Below, one piece after another: positions 1 to 6,808 of a stretch of 64,000 nt of DNA (the stretch's first letter is position 1; the number at the start of each line of letters is the position of its first letter). The notes beneath the pieces are model-generated. The model was not told the DNA's origin and made no database searches. It worked only from the letters and a program-made list of their open reading frames with translations. A program made the position numbers and the translations under genes. Origin of the DNA: Sphingomonas sp. Y57 (GTDB taxonomy: Bacteria > Pseudomonadota > Alphaproteobacteria > Sphingomonadales > Sphingomonadaceae); assembly GCF_001015195.1 (NCBI RefSeq), contig NZ_LDES01000024.1:310001-374000 (forward strand), given 5' to 3'.

Positions 1-589
1 TCTGCGCGGTGACGTTCAGCCCTTCATACTTCTTCTTCATGATGATGTTGACGACGCCCGACACCGCGTCCGATCCGTACAGCGCGGACGCACCGCCGGT
101 CACTACGTCTACCCGGTCGATCATCAGCGTGGGGAAGAGGTTGAGGTCGGTCGTCGTCGGCACGCCGAGGTTGCTGGCGGGCGCGAAGGGCACGACGCGC
201 GAACCATTGACCAGCACGAGGGTGCGCTGGCCGCCCAGCGCGCGGAGGTCGGCGGTCGCCTGGGCGGGGCTGGACGTGTTGGTGGCGTTGGCGCCGGGCG
301 AGCGGGTCGCCTTGAAGGCCGGATTCTGGTTCAGGACCTCCATCACCGTGGTGGCGGCCTGCTGCTCGATCGTCTTGGCTCCGACGATCTGGGTGGGCGT
401 GGGCGCCTGGAGGCCGTCCTGCGCGGTGCGTGACGCGGTGACGACGATTTCCTCCATCGCGGCCGAATCGGCGCTGGCCGGCACGGCCTGGCCGAAGGCC
501 GGCGCAGCGGTGGATGCGGTCAATGCCGTGGTGATCAGCAGGTGGTGTGACCAAGCCTTTGCCGAACGGTGGATCTTTCGCCGTGCCAT
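1..589 (-). CDS. TonB-dependent receptor, N-terminal part (cut by window edge)
   Basis: The reading frame starts at ATG 589 and stays open to the left edge (196 codons), so only the signal peptide and plug domain are present. A good ribosome site (GAGGGGAG) lies 6-7 bases upstream of the ATG. The first ~33 residues form a signal peptide with basic start, hydrophobic core and an AFGQA end. A TonB-box-like EEIVVTASR follows, then a plug domain with QAPTPTQIVGAKTIEQQ, a DLRALGG/RTLVLVNGSRV stretch, and the typical DRVDVVTGGASALYGSDA and VVNIIMKK motifs. Family members are outer-membrane beta-barrels of 700-1000 aa that import substrates using TonB energy. The substrate cannot be read from this part. 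The neighbouring periplasmic binding protein points to a nutrient uptake cluster, which is an inference. Confidence 0.93.
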   Translation of the reverse strand, partial: MARRKIHRSAKAWSHHLLITTALTASTAAPAFGQAVPASADSAAMEEIVVTASRTAQDGLQAPTPTQIVGAKTIEQQAATTVMEVLNQNPAFKATRSPGANATNTSSPAQATADLRALGGQRTLVLVNGSRVVPFAPASNLGVPTTTDLNLFPTLMIDRVDVVTGGASALYGSDAVSGVVNIIMKKKYEGLNVTAQ

Positions 590-793
590 ATCCGACTCCC
601 CTCTCCAGGATATTATCGAACGATCGGGTTCATCTCACTATTCTGAATGTGATTCAATAAACCGGAACAAGGGGCTTCATAAGCGAAGCTGATAAAAAGG
701 CAAGCGCGAATCCGGTAATGACGGGGCGATTTCGCCCTGGTTTCCGCTACGGTTACGCCCGTGTCGCCCGTAGCAGATGACAGGATCATCGCC

Positions 794-1789
794 TCAGTGG
801 GGTGGTGCAAGTGCCTCCTCAAGCACGCTCGAATCAACGAGTTTTGCCAGTTCCCCGCGCCCGCGCGCCGGGCGGCCTTCCTGTGCGGCGAGCCATGCTT
901 CCTCCTCGACCAGCACGTCCACCAGGTCCCCCGGCAGGGCCGCCGGAAAGGTGAGATGCGGCCAGGAACGTGCCACCTCGTCCGCAGTGAACCCTCCGGT
1001 GGCGGCTACGAGTGCCTGGGCCGGGCGAGGGTCGCGTCCGATCGCGGCGGTGGCCGTCAGCACGGCGCGCACGAAGCCGACGACCCGCCTGCGCCGCTCC
1101 GGATCGGCGAGGGCGGCGGCCGTACTGTTGAGGTTGAACCGCTCGCGGTAGATGCCGGTGCCGCTCAGTTCGATCGCGTCCGCTCCCAGCGCGCGGAGGG
1201 CGTTGTCGGCGTGGGGCTCCCAGATCGCGACCGCGTCGACCCTTCGATCTGCGAGCGCTCCGGCGATGGTCTCGATCGGGGAGATGCGGACGACTTCGAC
1301 ATCTTCGAGGCCGAGGCCTTCCGTCGCGAGCATGCGCGCGAGAAAATAGCCCGAGGAGGTCGTGGCAAGAGCGGCGATTCGCTTTCCCTTCAGGTCGGCG
1401 ATCGAGGCGATGCCCGCCGACCGTCGCGCCACGATCCGGTAGAGGCCCTCGGTGACCGTCAGGATGATCCGGATGTCGGGATGCGCAACCGAATAGCGTA
1501 GCGCCTGCGTCTCGGCATGGGTCGCGACATCGGCCGCGCTCCCATCGCCCAGGCCTTCGACGGGCGCGGCGGCGAACAGGTTGGGGATGCCGCCATTGCG
1601 TACCTCGGCGCCTTCGGGAAAATGGTCGCGCGCGGCGAGCAGCACCGGCGCGATCTCCACCGTCGCGGTGCTGCCTCGCACGGCCAGTGGAGCATAGGGA
1701 GGCTCGGCCACCGACGCCGCCGTGCAGGCGGCGAGCGGCAGCGCCAGCAGGGCCGTCATGGACAAGGAGCGTCGCCGGTCGATCGTCAT
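794..1789 (-). CDS. ABC transporter substrate-binding lipoprotein, SsuA/NMT1-like
   Basis: 331 aa. Start ATG 1789 is preferred over the in-frame ATG 1804 because AGAGAGGA sits about 6 bases upstream, while 1804 has no ribosome site and lies against an operator-like repeat. The N-terminus has RRR, a hydrophobic stretch and a lipobox LAAC (Cys22), so it should be a lipid-anchored periplasmic protein. The body matches the SsuA/NMT1 fold: DLKGKRIAALATTSSGYFLA, then GLGLEDVEVVRI, then ADRRVDAVAIWEPH. This family captures sulfonates, nitrate-like anions or thiamine precursors and hands them to an ABC permease. No permease or ATPase gene is next to it, so it may work with a distant transporter or with the TonB receptor on its left. 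The ligand is unknown. Confidence 0.85.
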   Translation of the reverse strand: MTIDRRRSLSMTALLALPLAACTAASVAEPPYAPLAVRGSTATVEIAPVLLAARDHFPEGAEVRNGGIPNLFAAAPVEGLGDGSAADVATHAETQALRYSVAHPDIRIILTVTEGLYRIVARRSAGIASIADLKGKRIAALATTSSGYFLARMLATEGLGLEDVEVVRISPIETIAGALADRRVDAVAIWEPHADNALRALGADAIELSGTGIYRERFNLNSTAAALADPERRRRVVGFVRAVLTATAAIGRDPRPAQALVAATGGFTADEVARSWPHLTFPAALPGDLVDVLVEEEAWLAAQEGRPARGRGELAKLVDSSVLEEALAPPH

Positions 1790-1804
1790 GGCATCCTCTC
1801 TCAT

Positions 1805-1872
1805 ATCAGCCAGGGTGATACTATTTCTTGGCCGACCGGCTTTTGCAAGCTAGACTCATCAGCCTGGGTGAT
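1805..1872. promoter_or_regulatory. Pair of 15-bp operator-like imperfect palindromes in a divergent promoter
   Basis: ATCAGCCAGGGTGAT (1805-1819) and ATCAGCCTGGGTGAT (1858-1872) differ only at the central base. Each is an imperfect dyad (ATCA-CC-n-GG-TGAT). Starts are 53 bp apart, about five helical turns. They lie between the divergent genes starting at 1789 and 1900, which suits a dimeric regulator binding both. The regulator is not identified. Confidence 0.6.
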
Positions 1873-1899
1873 ATCATCCCTTGCCCGTGGAGGAAGAGC

Positions 1900-2961
1900 T
1901 TGGACGATTCCGGGACCATCGATCGGGATCAGTTGCGGTCGATGCTGGGAGATGAGCTGGCGGATTTCGCCGATCATGTCCCCGACGCGATGGCGCGCGA
2001 GCTGCTTCATGGCGACCATGGCTTCGTCGCGCCCTACCAGCTCTCGGCGGCATTGTTGTCTCGCCTCACCCCGGCGATGCGCGACTGGCAGACGGCCGAC
2101 GTGCTGCGTGCCATCTATCCCGCCACGCCCCTGTCGCGGACCCGCATGCAGCCGATCGCGGGGGCGCTGGCCGCGGTCGCCTGCCGCACTTTCCCGGGCT
2201 TCTGCCATTTCCCCTATATCCCGGTCGCGCATATGGCCGAAGGGCGGGATGAGGCGCCGCTGATCGTCGCCGTCCATGGTTCAAGCCGCAACGCCAAGGA
2301 CCTGCGCGATGGTTTCGCGACCTTCGCGGAGCGGCTCGGCTGTTTCGTCCTCGCGCCGCTTTTCCCGATGGAGCTGGATATGTCGGTTCCCGACGAAGGG
2401 TACAAGCAGCTCGTCGACGATCGGTGGCGCTATGATCATATCCTCTGGGCGATGGTCGACGAACTGTCGGCCGCGGCGCGAACCCGCTTCAGCGCCGTTC
2501 TGCTGTTCGGTTTCTCCGGCGGCGCGCAGTTCGCGCAGCGCCTGCTCTACGTTGATCCCGGCCGCCTGGCGGCCGTCGCGCTGGGCGCACCCAGCTATGT
2601 CACCCTGCCGTCGGAGAGATGGCGCTGGTGGAGCGGCCTCGGCGATTTCCAGCGGCTGTTCGGCAAGCCCGTTGATTGGCCGGCTTTGCGCCGCGTGCCG
2701 GTCCATATTCAGTGCGGGACCGAGGACCGGCTCGACTGTGCCATATATTCGGCGGAGGAGATGGGGCTCGACGCGGCCGCCCACGACGCATTCGGCCGCA
2801 ACAGGATCGATCGCGCCCGGCTCTTGCACGAACAATATGGACGTGAAGGCGTGGCGTCGCGGCTGACGCTCATCTCCGGTGCAGCCCACGCCTGGGGGCC
2901 GCATGTCGAGGTGGCCAAGCCGTTCTTCGAGGAACAGCTGGTTAGGGCAGCTTCGGTTTGA
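1900..2961 (+). CDS. Alpha/beta hydrolase
   Basis: 353 aa from a TTG at 1900, chosen because GGAGGAAG lies just upstream; an in-frame ATG at 1828 would overlap the operator region and has no ribosome site. The fold signs are LIVAVHGSSRNAKDL (oxyanion-hole HG), a nucleophile elbow GFSGG with Ser206, an acidic residue in CGTEDRLD, and a C-terminal His in SGAAHAWGPH, giving a plausible Ser-Asp-His triad. No signal peptide is evident with this start, so it is probably cytoplasmic. It is divergent from the binding-protein gene and shares its promoter region, which suggests joint control and perhaps hydrolysis of the imported compound. Substrate class (ester, lactone or peptide) cannot be told. Confidence 0.82.
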   Translation: MDDSGTIDRDQLRSMLGDELADFADHVPDAMARELLHGDHGFVAPYQLSAALLSRLTPAMRDWQTADVLRAIYPATPLSRTRMQPIAGALAAVACRTFPGFCHFPYIPVAHMAEGRDEAPLIVAVHGSSRNAKDLRDGFATFAERLGCFVLAPLFPMELDMSVPDEGYKQLVDDRWRYDHILWAMVDELSAAARTRFSAVLLFGFSGGAQFAQRLLYVDPGRLAAVALGAPSYVTLPSERWRWWSGLGDFQRLFGKPVDWPALRRVPVHIQCGTEDRLDCAIYSAEEMGLDAAAHDAFGRNRIDRARLLHEQYGREGVASRLTLISGAAHAWGPHVEVAKPFFEEQLVRAASV

Positions 2962-3050
2962 CGAAGGGGCCGTCAACTGGGTAGCTGACCGGGCACCCGC
3001 GATCAGACGACGAGCCTTGCCCCCATGCATTTCATTTTCCGGCCGCCCGC

Positions 3051-3278
3051 ATGACGGCGCACCAGTTGCAGGCGTTGCTGGTCGCAAGGCTCATCCGCGC
3101 GCATGGCGGCGACGGCCGCGCCTGGCGCCGCGCGGTCGGCCCGGTGCGCGTCTATGACGTCGCGACTCATCCGCATTGCAACTGGGCGGTGACGCCGTCG
3201 GGGACGATCCGCGAGAATGCCGCGATCGAGCGACTGTGCGACGGGGTCCGCGGCGAACATCCGATCATCGCCGGCTGA
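3051..3278 (+). CDS. Small conserved hypothetical protein (HPHCNW motif)
   Basis: 75 aa. No function is recognised. The protein has an N-terminal amphipathic part (QLQALLVARLIRAHGGDG), then RRAVGPVRVYDVATHPHCNW, then a charged C-terminal half ending in VRGEHPIIAG. It has no signal peptide or membrane segment, so it should be soluble. The cysteine and two histidines in HPHCNW could bind a metal, but that is a guess. I recall similar small proteins in sphingomonads. Codon bias fits the surroundings. No clear ribosome site is seen before the ATG, which is common in this group. Confidence 0.62.
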   Translation: MTAHQLQALLVARLIRAHGGDGRAWRRAVGPVRVYDVATHPHCNWAVTPSGTIRENAAIERLCDGVRGEHPIIAG

Positions 3279-3305
3279 GCGCCGCAACGGCCGGCCTTGC
3301 GCCGA

Positions 3306-4256
3306 TCAGGGGACCCGGCCTTCGAGGATCGAGACCAGATGACCGCGGTCGAGATGGCCGCCGGATATTATGCACACGGTTGGCCCGTCGTGGGGCTCTG
3401 CCAGGGCAGCCGCCACCGGCGCGCCGCCGGCCCCTTCGGCCACGACATGGTGGCGGTCGACCAGCAGGGCGATCGCTTCGGCGGTTTGTGCCAGGGAGAC
3501 CTCGATCGAGCCGGCCAGCAGCGTGCGGGCCAGGGGCCACATCGGCGGCAGCAGCTTGGGACCGCCCATGCCCGTCACGAAGCTGCCCGAGTCGAACGGC
3601 ACCTCGACGATCTCCCCCGCCGCGAGCGCCGCGCTGAGAGGGGCGCCGGCCTCCGTCTCGCTCGCGAAGGTTCGTGCCTGCGAGCCGCTGGCGCGCAACG
3701 CTGCGGCGATCCCGACCGACAGACCACCGCCGCCATAGGGGGCGATCACGCGCGCGACCTCGGGCAGATCCTCCAATATCTCCAGGGCGATCGTGCCGTT
3801 GCCGACGAGCACGTCGGGATCGGTTACCGGGTGGATGAAGGACGGGTCGTCAGTCGGGCTGTCGAGCATCGCCCACCATTGCTCATAGGGCACCGGCAGA
3901 ACGGTCGCGCCCAGCCGTTGCAGTCCGGCGATCTTGCTCTGGGCGGCGGTCGTGGGGACATAGGTGGTGACCGGCACGCCGAGGGCGCGGCCGGCATAGG
4001 CCAATCCCTGCGCGAAGTTGCCGGCACTCGCGGTCGAGACGCCGTCGCGCAGCCTGTCCTGCCGCGCGATCAGCGCATTGGCCGCGCATCGGATCTTGAA
4101 CGAGCCGATGGGTTGCAGATTTTCGAGCTTCAGGAAGATCGGGCCGGCACCGTCCTTATCGAGCCGGATCAGCGGGGTGCGAATGGCGCAGCCGGCGATC
4201 CGGTCGCGCGCTTCCGCCAGACTGGCCGGCGACATTCGGGAAAGAGGGTCGGTCAT
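3306..4256 (-). CDS. PLP-dependent threonine/serine dehydratase-family enzyme
   Basis: 316 aa, close to the 310-330 aa usual for short catabolic threonine dehydratases and serine racemases (fold type II PLP enzymes). Lys54 in PIGSFKIR is the expected Schiff-base lysine, SAGNFAQG is the substrate-binding loop, and GGGGLSVG is the phosphate-binding glycine loop. No C-terminal ACT domain is present, so it should not be isoleucine-feedback regulated. The family deaminates L-Thr or L-Ser to 2-oxo acids and ammonia; related enzymes act on hydroxy-aspartate or as racemases, and the exact substrate is open. It is followed on the same strand, 110 bases upstream, by the symporter gene, but an operon is not certain. 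Confidence 0.85.
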   Translation of the reverse strand: MTDPLSRMSPASLAEARDRIAGCAIRTPLIRLDKDGAGPIFLKLENLQPIGSFKIRCAANALIARQDRLRDGVSTASAGNFAQGLAYAGRALGVPVTTYVPTTAAQSKIAGLQRLGATVLPVPYEQWWAMLDSPTDDPSFIHPVTDPDVLVGNGTIALEILEDLPEVARVIAPYGGGGLSVGIAAALRASGSQARTFASETEAGAPLSAALAAGEIVEVPFDSGSFVTGMGGPKLLPPMWPLARTLLAGSIEVSLAQTAEAIALLVDRHHVVAEGAGGAPVAAALAEPHDGPTVCIISGGHLDRGHLVSILEGRVP

Positions 4257-4369
4257 CTTCGCGTCTCCTGAACGGCGCCGCCGCGCGTTGCGCGATCAGT
4301 CTGCCATAATCCCGCTACCCCGATGACGAAGATTGCGCCACTCCTGGCCTTGCGCGAGCGGCGAGCAGG

Positions 4370-5341
4370 CTACGCGGCTTCCGCCCGCGCGCCGTAATGC
4401 CGCGCCAGGATTGCGCAGACGACGAGTTGCAGCTGGTGGAAGAGCATCAGCGGCAGCACGATCAGGCCGAGCTGCGGGCCGGAGAACAGAACGGTCGCCA
4501 TCGGCAGGCCGCTCGCGAGCGACTTCTTCGAGCCGCTGAACTGCAGCACGATCTCATCTTCGACGGGTAGCCGCATCAGCTTGCGGCCGAACAGATAGGT
4601 CAGGGTCAGCGCCGCGGTCAGCAGCCCGGCAAGGATGACGCAGAGCAGGCTCATGTCGGTCAGGCCGATGTCGGTCCAGATATTGTCCACCATGCCCTTG
4701 GAGAAGGCGACGTAGATGATCAGCAGGATCGACCCGCGATCGGCATAGCCAAGGAGCGTCTTGTTGTCCTGGACCCAGCGTCCGATCCAGGGACGCAGCA
4801 ACTGCCCGGCGACGAACGGCACGAGCAGCTGGAGCACGATGTCGACGATGCTGTCGAGAGACAGTGCGACTCCACCGCGCTGGAGGAGCCAACCGGCGAG
4901 GAGCGGGCTGACGAATACGCCGAGGATGTTCGATGCGGACGCCGCGCAGAGCGCGGCCGGCACGTTGCCGCGCGCGATCGAGGTGAAGGCGATCGACGAC
5001 TGCACCGTCGACGGCAGCACGCACAGGAAGAGTATCCCCGTCCTGAGCGCGTCGGAGAGCGCCGCCGGCGCCAGCTTGTAGATGAGGAGGCCCAGCGCGG
5101 GGAACAGCAGGAAGGTGCAGGCCAGTACGGCGAGCTGGAGCCGCCAATGCGTCATGCCGGCGAGGGCCGCCTGCGGCGAGAGCCGGGCGCCGTAGAGGAA
5201 GAAGAGGAAGACGATGCCGGCATCGGCGGCGACGCCCGCGATCTCCGCGCCGATACCGCGTGCCGGCAGCAAGGCCGCCACTGCCACGACGAGCATCATC
5301 AGGCCGATATAGGGATCGAGGAACCGGAGCAGCTTTGACAT
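4370..5341 (-). CDS. Bile acid:sodium symporter family transporter (SBF-like)
   Basis: 323 aa, almost entirely hydrophobic with roughly nine to ten predicted membrane segments. It starts MSKLLRFLDPYIGLMM and shows the SBF-like pattern FLFFLYGARLSP, LLFPALGL, VLPSTVQSSIAFTSIARGN and SNILGVFVSPLLAG; the last two resemble the conserved cores of this fold. Members are inner-membrane secondary transporters of organic anions, often of unknown substrate. The gene is divergent from a LysR-type regulator 77 bp away, the usual layout for a transporter controlled by that regulator. Its C-terminus (QLQLVVCAILARHYGAR) is typical of the bacterial group once annotated as hypothetical. Confidence 0.87.
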   Translation of the reverse strand: MSKLLRFLDPYIGLMMLVVAVAALLPARGIGAEIAGVAADAGIVFLFFLYGARLSPQAALAGMTHWRLQLAVLACTFLLFPALGLLIYKLAPAALSDALRTGILFLCVLPSTVQSSIAFTSIARGNVPAALCAASASNILGVFVSPLLAGWLLQRGGVALSLDSIVDIVLQLLVPFVAGQLLRPWIGRWVQDNKTLLGYADRGSILLIIYVAFSKGMVDNIWTDIGLTDMSLLCVILAGLLTAALTLTYLFGRKLMRLPVEDEIVLQFSGSKKSLASGLPMATVLFSGPQLGLIVLPLMLFHQLQLVVCAILARHYGARAEAA

Positions 5342-5418
5342 GGGTGCCGGATACGCAATGCAACGTTATTGTAAATCCCGCTGACCAATATAATAGCTAT
5401 CGGAAATTGGAATTACCG
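5342..5418. promoter_or_regulatory. Divergent promoter region between symporter and LysR genes
   Basis: 77 bp, clearly richer in A/T than the flanking genes. It includes CAATATAATAG and the palindrome ATAGCTAT (5393-5400). LysR-type proteins usually bind such a shared region. Exact -35/-10 boxes cannot be assigned. Confidence 0.5.
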
Positions 5419-6300
5419 ATGCTCGATCCTGCATGGCTGCGCAATTTTCTCACGGTGGCGAGGACGCTGAGCTTCACCCAGGCCGCCGCGCTTCTCGGCA
5501 CCCGGCAATCGACGGTCAGCGAGCATGTGCGGAAGCTGGAAGCGGCAAGCGGCGTGCGCTTCTTCGTCAGGGACACCCATAGGGTCGCGCTGACCAGCGA
5601 CGGCGAGGCGATGATCGGTTTCGCCACATCGATTCTCGATACACAGGACCGCGCGCTTCGCCATTTCGCACGCGGCGACCTTGAGGGCCGCATCCGGCTC
5701 GGCGTTTCCGAGGACATCGTCCTCGCGGGCCTGCCCTTGCTGCTGCGGCAGTTCACCGCCGAGCATCCCAAGGTCGTCCTGGAACTGACGGTCGGCCTCA
5801 GCGAGGTGCTGCGCGATCGGTTCGCCCTGGGGGAGCTCGATTTCGCTTTCCTCAAGCGGCGCGGCGGCGGCGGGCCCGGCGACCAGGTATGGCGGGATCC
5901 GCTGGTCTGGATGGCCGCACCCGATTTCCGGCTCGACCGCGACTTGCCGCTTCCTCTGATCGTCCTCGCCCCGCCCGCGATCACCCGGATGAGCGCCCTC
6001 GAAGCGCTGGAGCGGGCGGGCCGGCCCTGGCGGCTGATGTGCAGCAGCGAAAGCCAGAGCGGAATTCACGCCGCCGTCGCTGCGGGGCTGGGGGTGGCGC
6101 CCCACGCCCGCTCGCTGTTGCCCGATGGTCTTGTCGAGCTTCGCGACGATCGATTGCCCCAGCTCGACGAAGTCGAATTCGTCATCCTGACCGGTCCCGC
6201 CGCCAGGCGAGACCCGGCGCGGGCGCTGGTTGAAATGATCAAGACGAACGGATCTCTGCTCCGGCGCAGACGGAACCTGCTTGCCACGGGACAGCCTTGA
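5419..6300 (+). CDS. LysR-family transcriptional regulator
   Basis: 293 aa, normal family length. Start ATG 5419 is chosen because the sequence MLDPAWLRNFLTVART aligns with family N-termini; in-frame codons further upstream run into the divergent promoter. The winged helix-turn-helix is at residues ~18-45 (FTQAAALLGTRQSTVSEHVR). The rest is the two-lobed effector domain, with LEGRIRLGVSEDI at its start and SGIHAAVAAGLGVA near the end. It probably controls the divergent symporter and itself in response to a small molecule. The stop is 68 bases before the tRNA-Leu gene. Confidence 0.93.
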   Translation: MLDPAWLRNFLTVARTLSFTQAAALLGTRQSTVSEHVRKLEAASGVRFFVRDTHRVALTSDGEAMIGFATSILDTQDRALRHFARGDLEGRIRLGVSEDIVLAGLPLLLRQFTAEHPKVVLELTVGLSEVLRDRFALGELDFAFLKRRGGGGPGDQVWRDPLVWMAAPDFRLDRDLPLPLIVLAPPAITRMSALEALERAGRPWRLMCSSESQSGIHAAVAAGLGVAPHARSLLPDGLVELRDDRLPQLDEVEFVILTGPAARRDPARALVEMIKTNGSLLRRRRNLLATGQP

Positions 6301-6368
6301 CCCGGCGCCAGTCGTCCTTATAGGCTTCCGGGCCGGTTCATTTGGCCCGCGGCTTCGCCGGGCGGCAT

Positions 6369-6455
6369 GCGGGTGTGGCGGAATTGGTAGACGCAGCGGA
6401 TTCAAAATCCGCCTCTGGCAACAGAATGTCGGTTCGAGTCCGACCACCCGTACCA
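6369..6455 (+). tRNA. tRNA-Leu (anticodon CAA)
   Basis: 87 nt. The acceptor stem GCGGGTG (6369-6375) pairs with CACCCGT (6445-6451, first pair G-U), followed by discriminator A and encoded CCA (6453-6455). The anticodon loop TTCAAAA (6401-6407) gives anticodon CAA at 6403-6405. There is a long variable arm as expected of class II tRNA-Leu, and the T-arm reads GGTTCGAGTCC. Confidence 0.97.
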
Positions 6456-6808
6456 TCTTCTCCGCCGATCACAGCCGGGCGAGTCGTTTCTCCGCCAAGG
6501 CTTCGATCGAAAACGGGCCATCGCCGTCTCACGGTCATTTCAGGATTTGTTGTTCGATTCCATGGGCTTGACAATAGGGTGTGGATCAGACGAAAGTTTG
6601 TTCTTTGCTGCGCTTTCGGCTTGCTTTGTCGGGCCGATGGGCTAAACCAGATACGTCATTAGTCAGAATCCTCCAGCGAATAACCCGGCCCCCAAAGCCG
6701 GGTTATTCATTTTCTGGCGCAGCGCATCCTTCCCGCCGGAACCAACGCCCGGCCGGTCGCGCATCCCGACGATTCCCTCCTGCCGCGATTATCGTTAAGG
6801 CCTGGTTG
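6456..6808. other. Non-coding stretch between tRNA-Leu and the glycan cassette
   Basis: 353 bases with no convincing gene. Reading frames through it are continuations of the tRNA or of the downstream gene without start support. It holds a TTGACA hexamer (6568-6573) with no good -10 partner, a strong hairpin (6679-6707), and a 14-base direct repeat TTCATTTTCTGGCG (6706-6719 and 6818-6831). Confidence 0.6.
6679..6707 (+). terminator. Rho-independent-terminator-like hairpin
   Basis: A perfect 11-bp stem AATAACCCGGC / GCCGGGTTATT with a 7-base loop (CCCCAAA), followed by CATTTTCT. It could end the tRNA-Leu transcript or a short unannotated RNA. It also insulates the cassette that starts at 6809. 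Confidence 0.7.

Noticed and set aside
6369-6455. tRNA-Leu as integration site of a genomic island
   Set aside because: The glycan cassette starts just after it, but I found no second copy of the tRNA 3' end and no integrase, so island insertion is not supported.
6342-6662. Apparent protein with AELVDAADSKSAS near 6.4 kb
   Set aside because: This is the translation of the tRNA-Leu gene, a well-known false protein.
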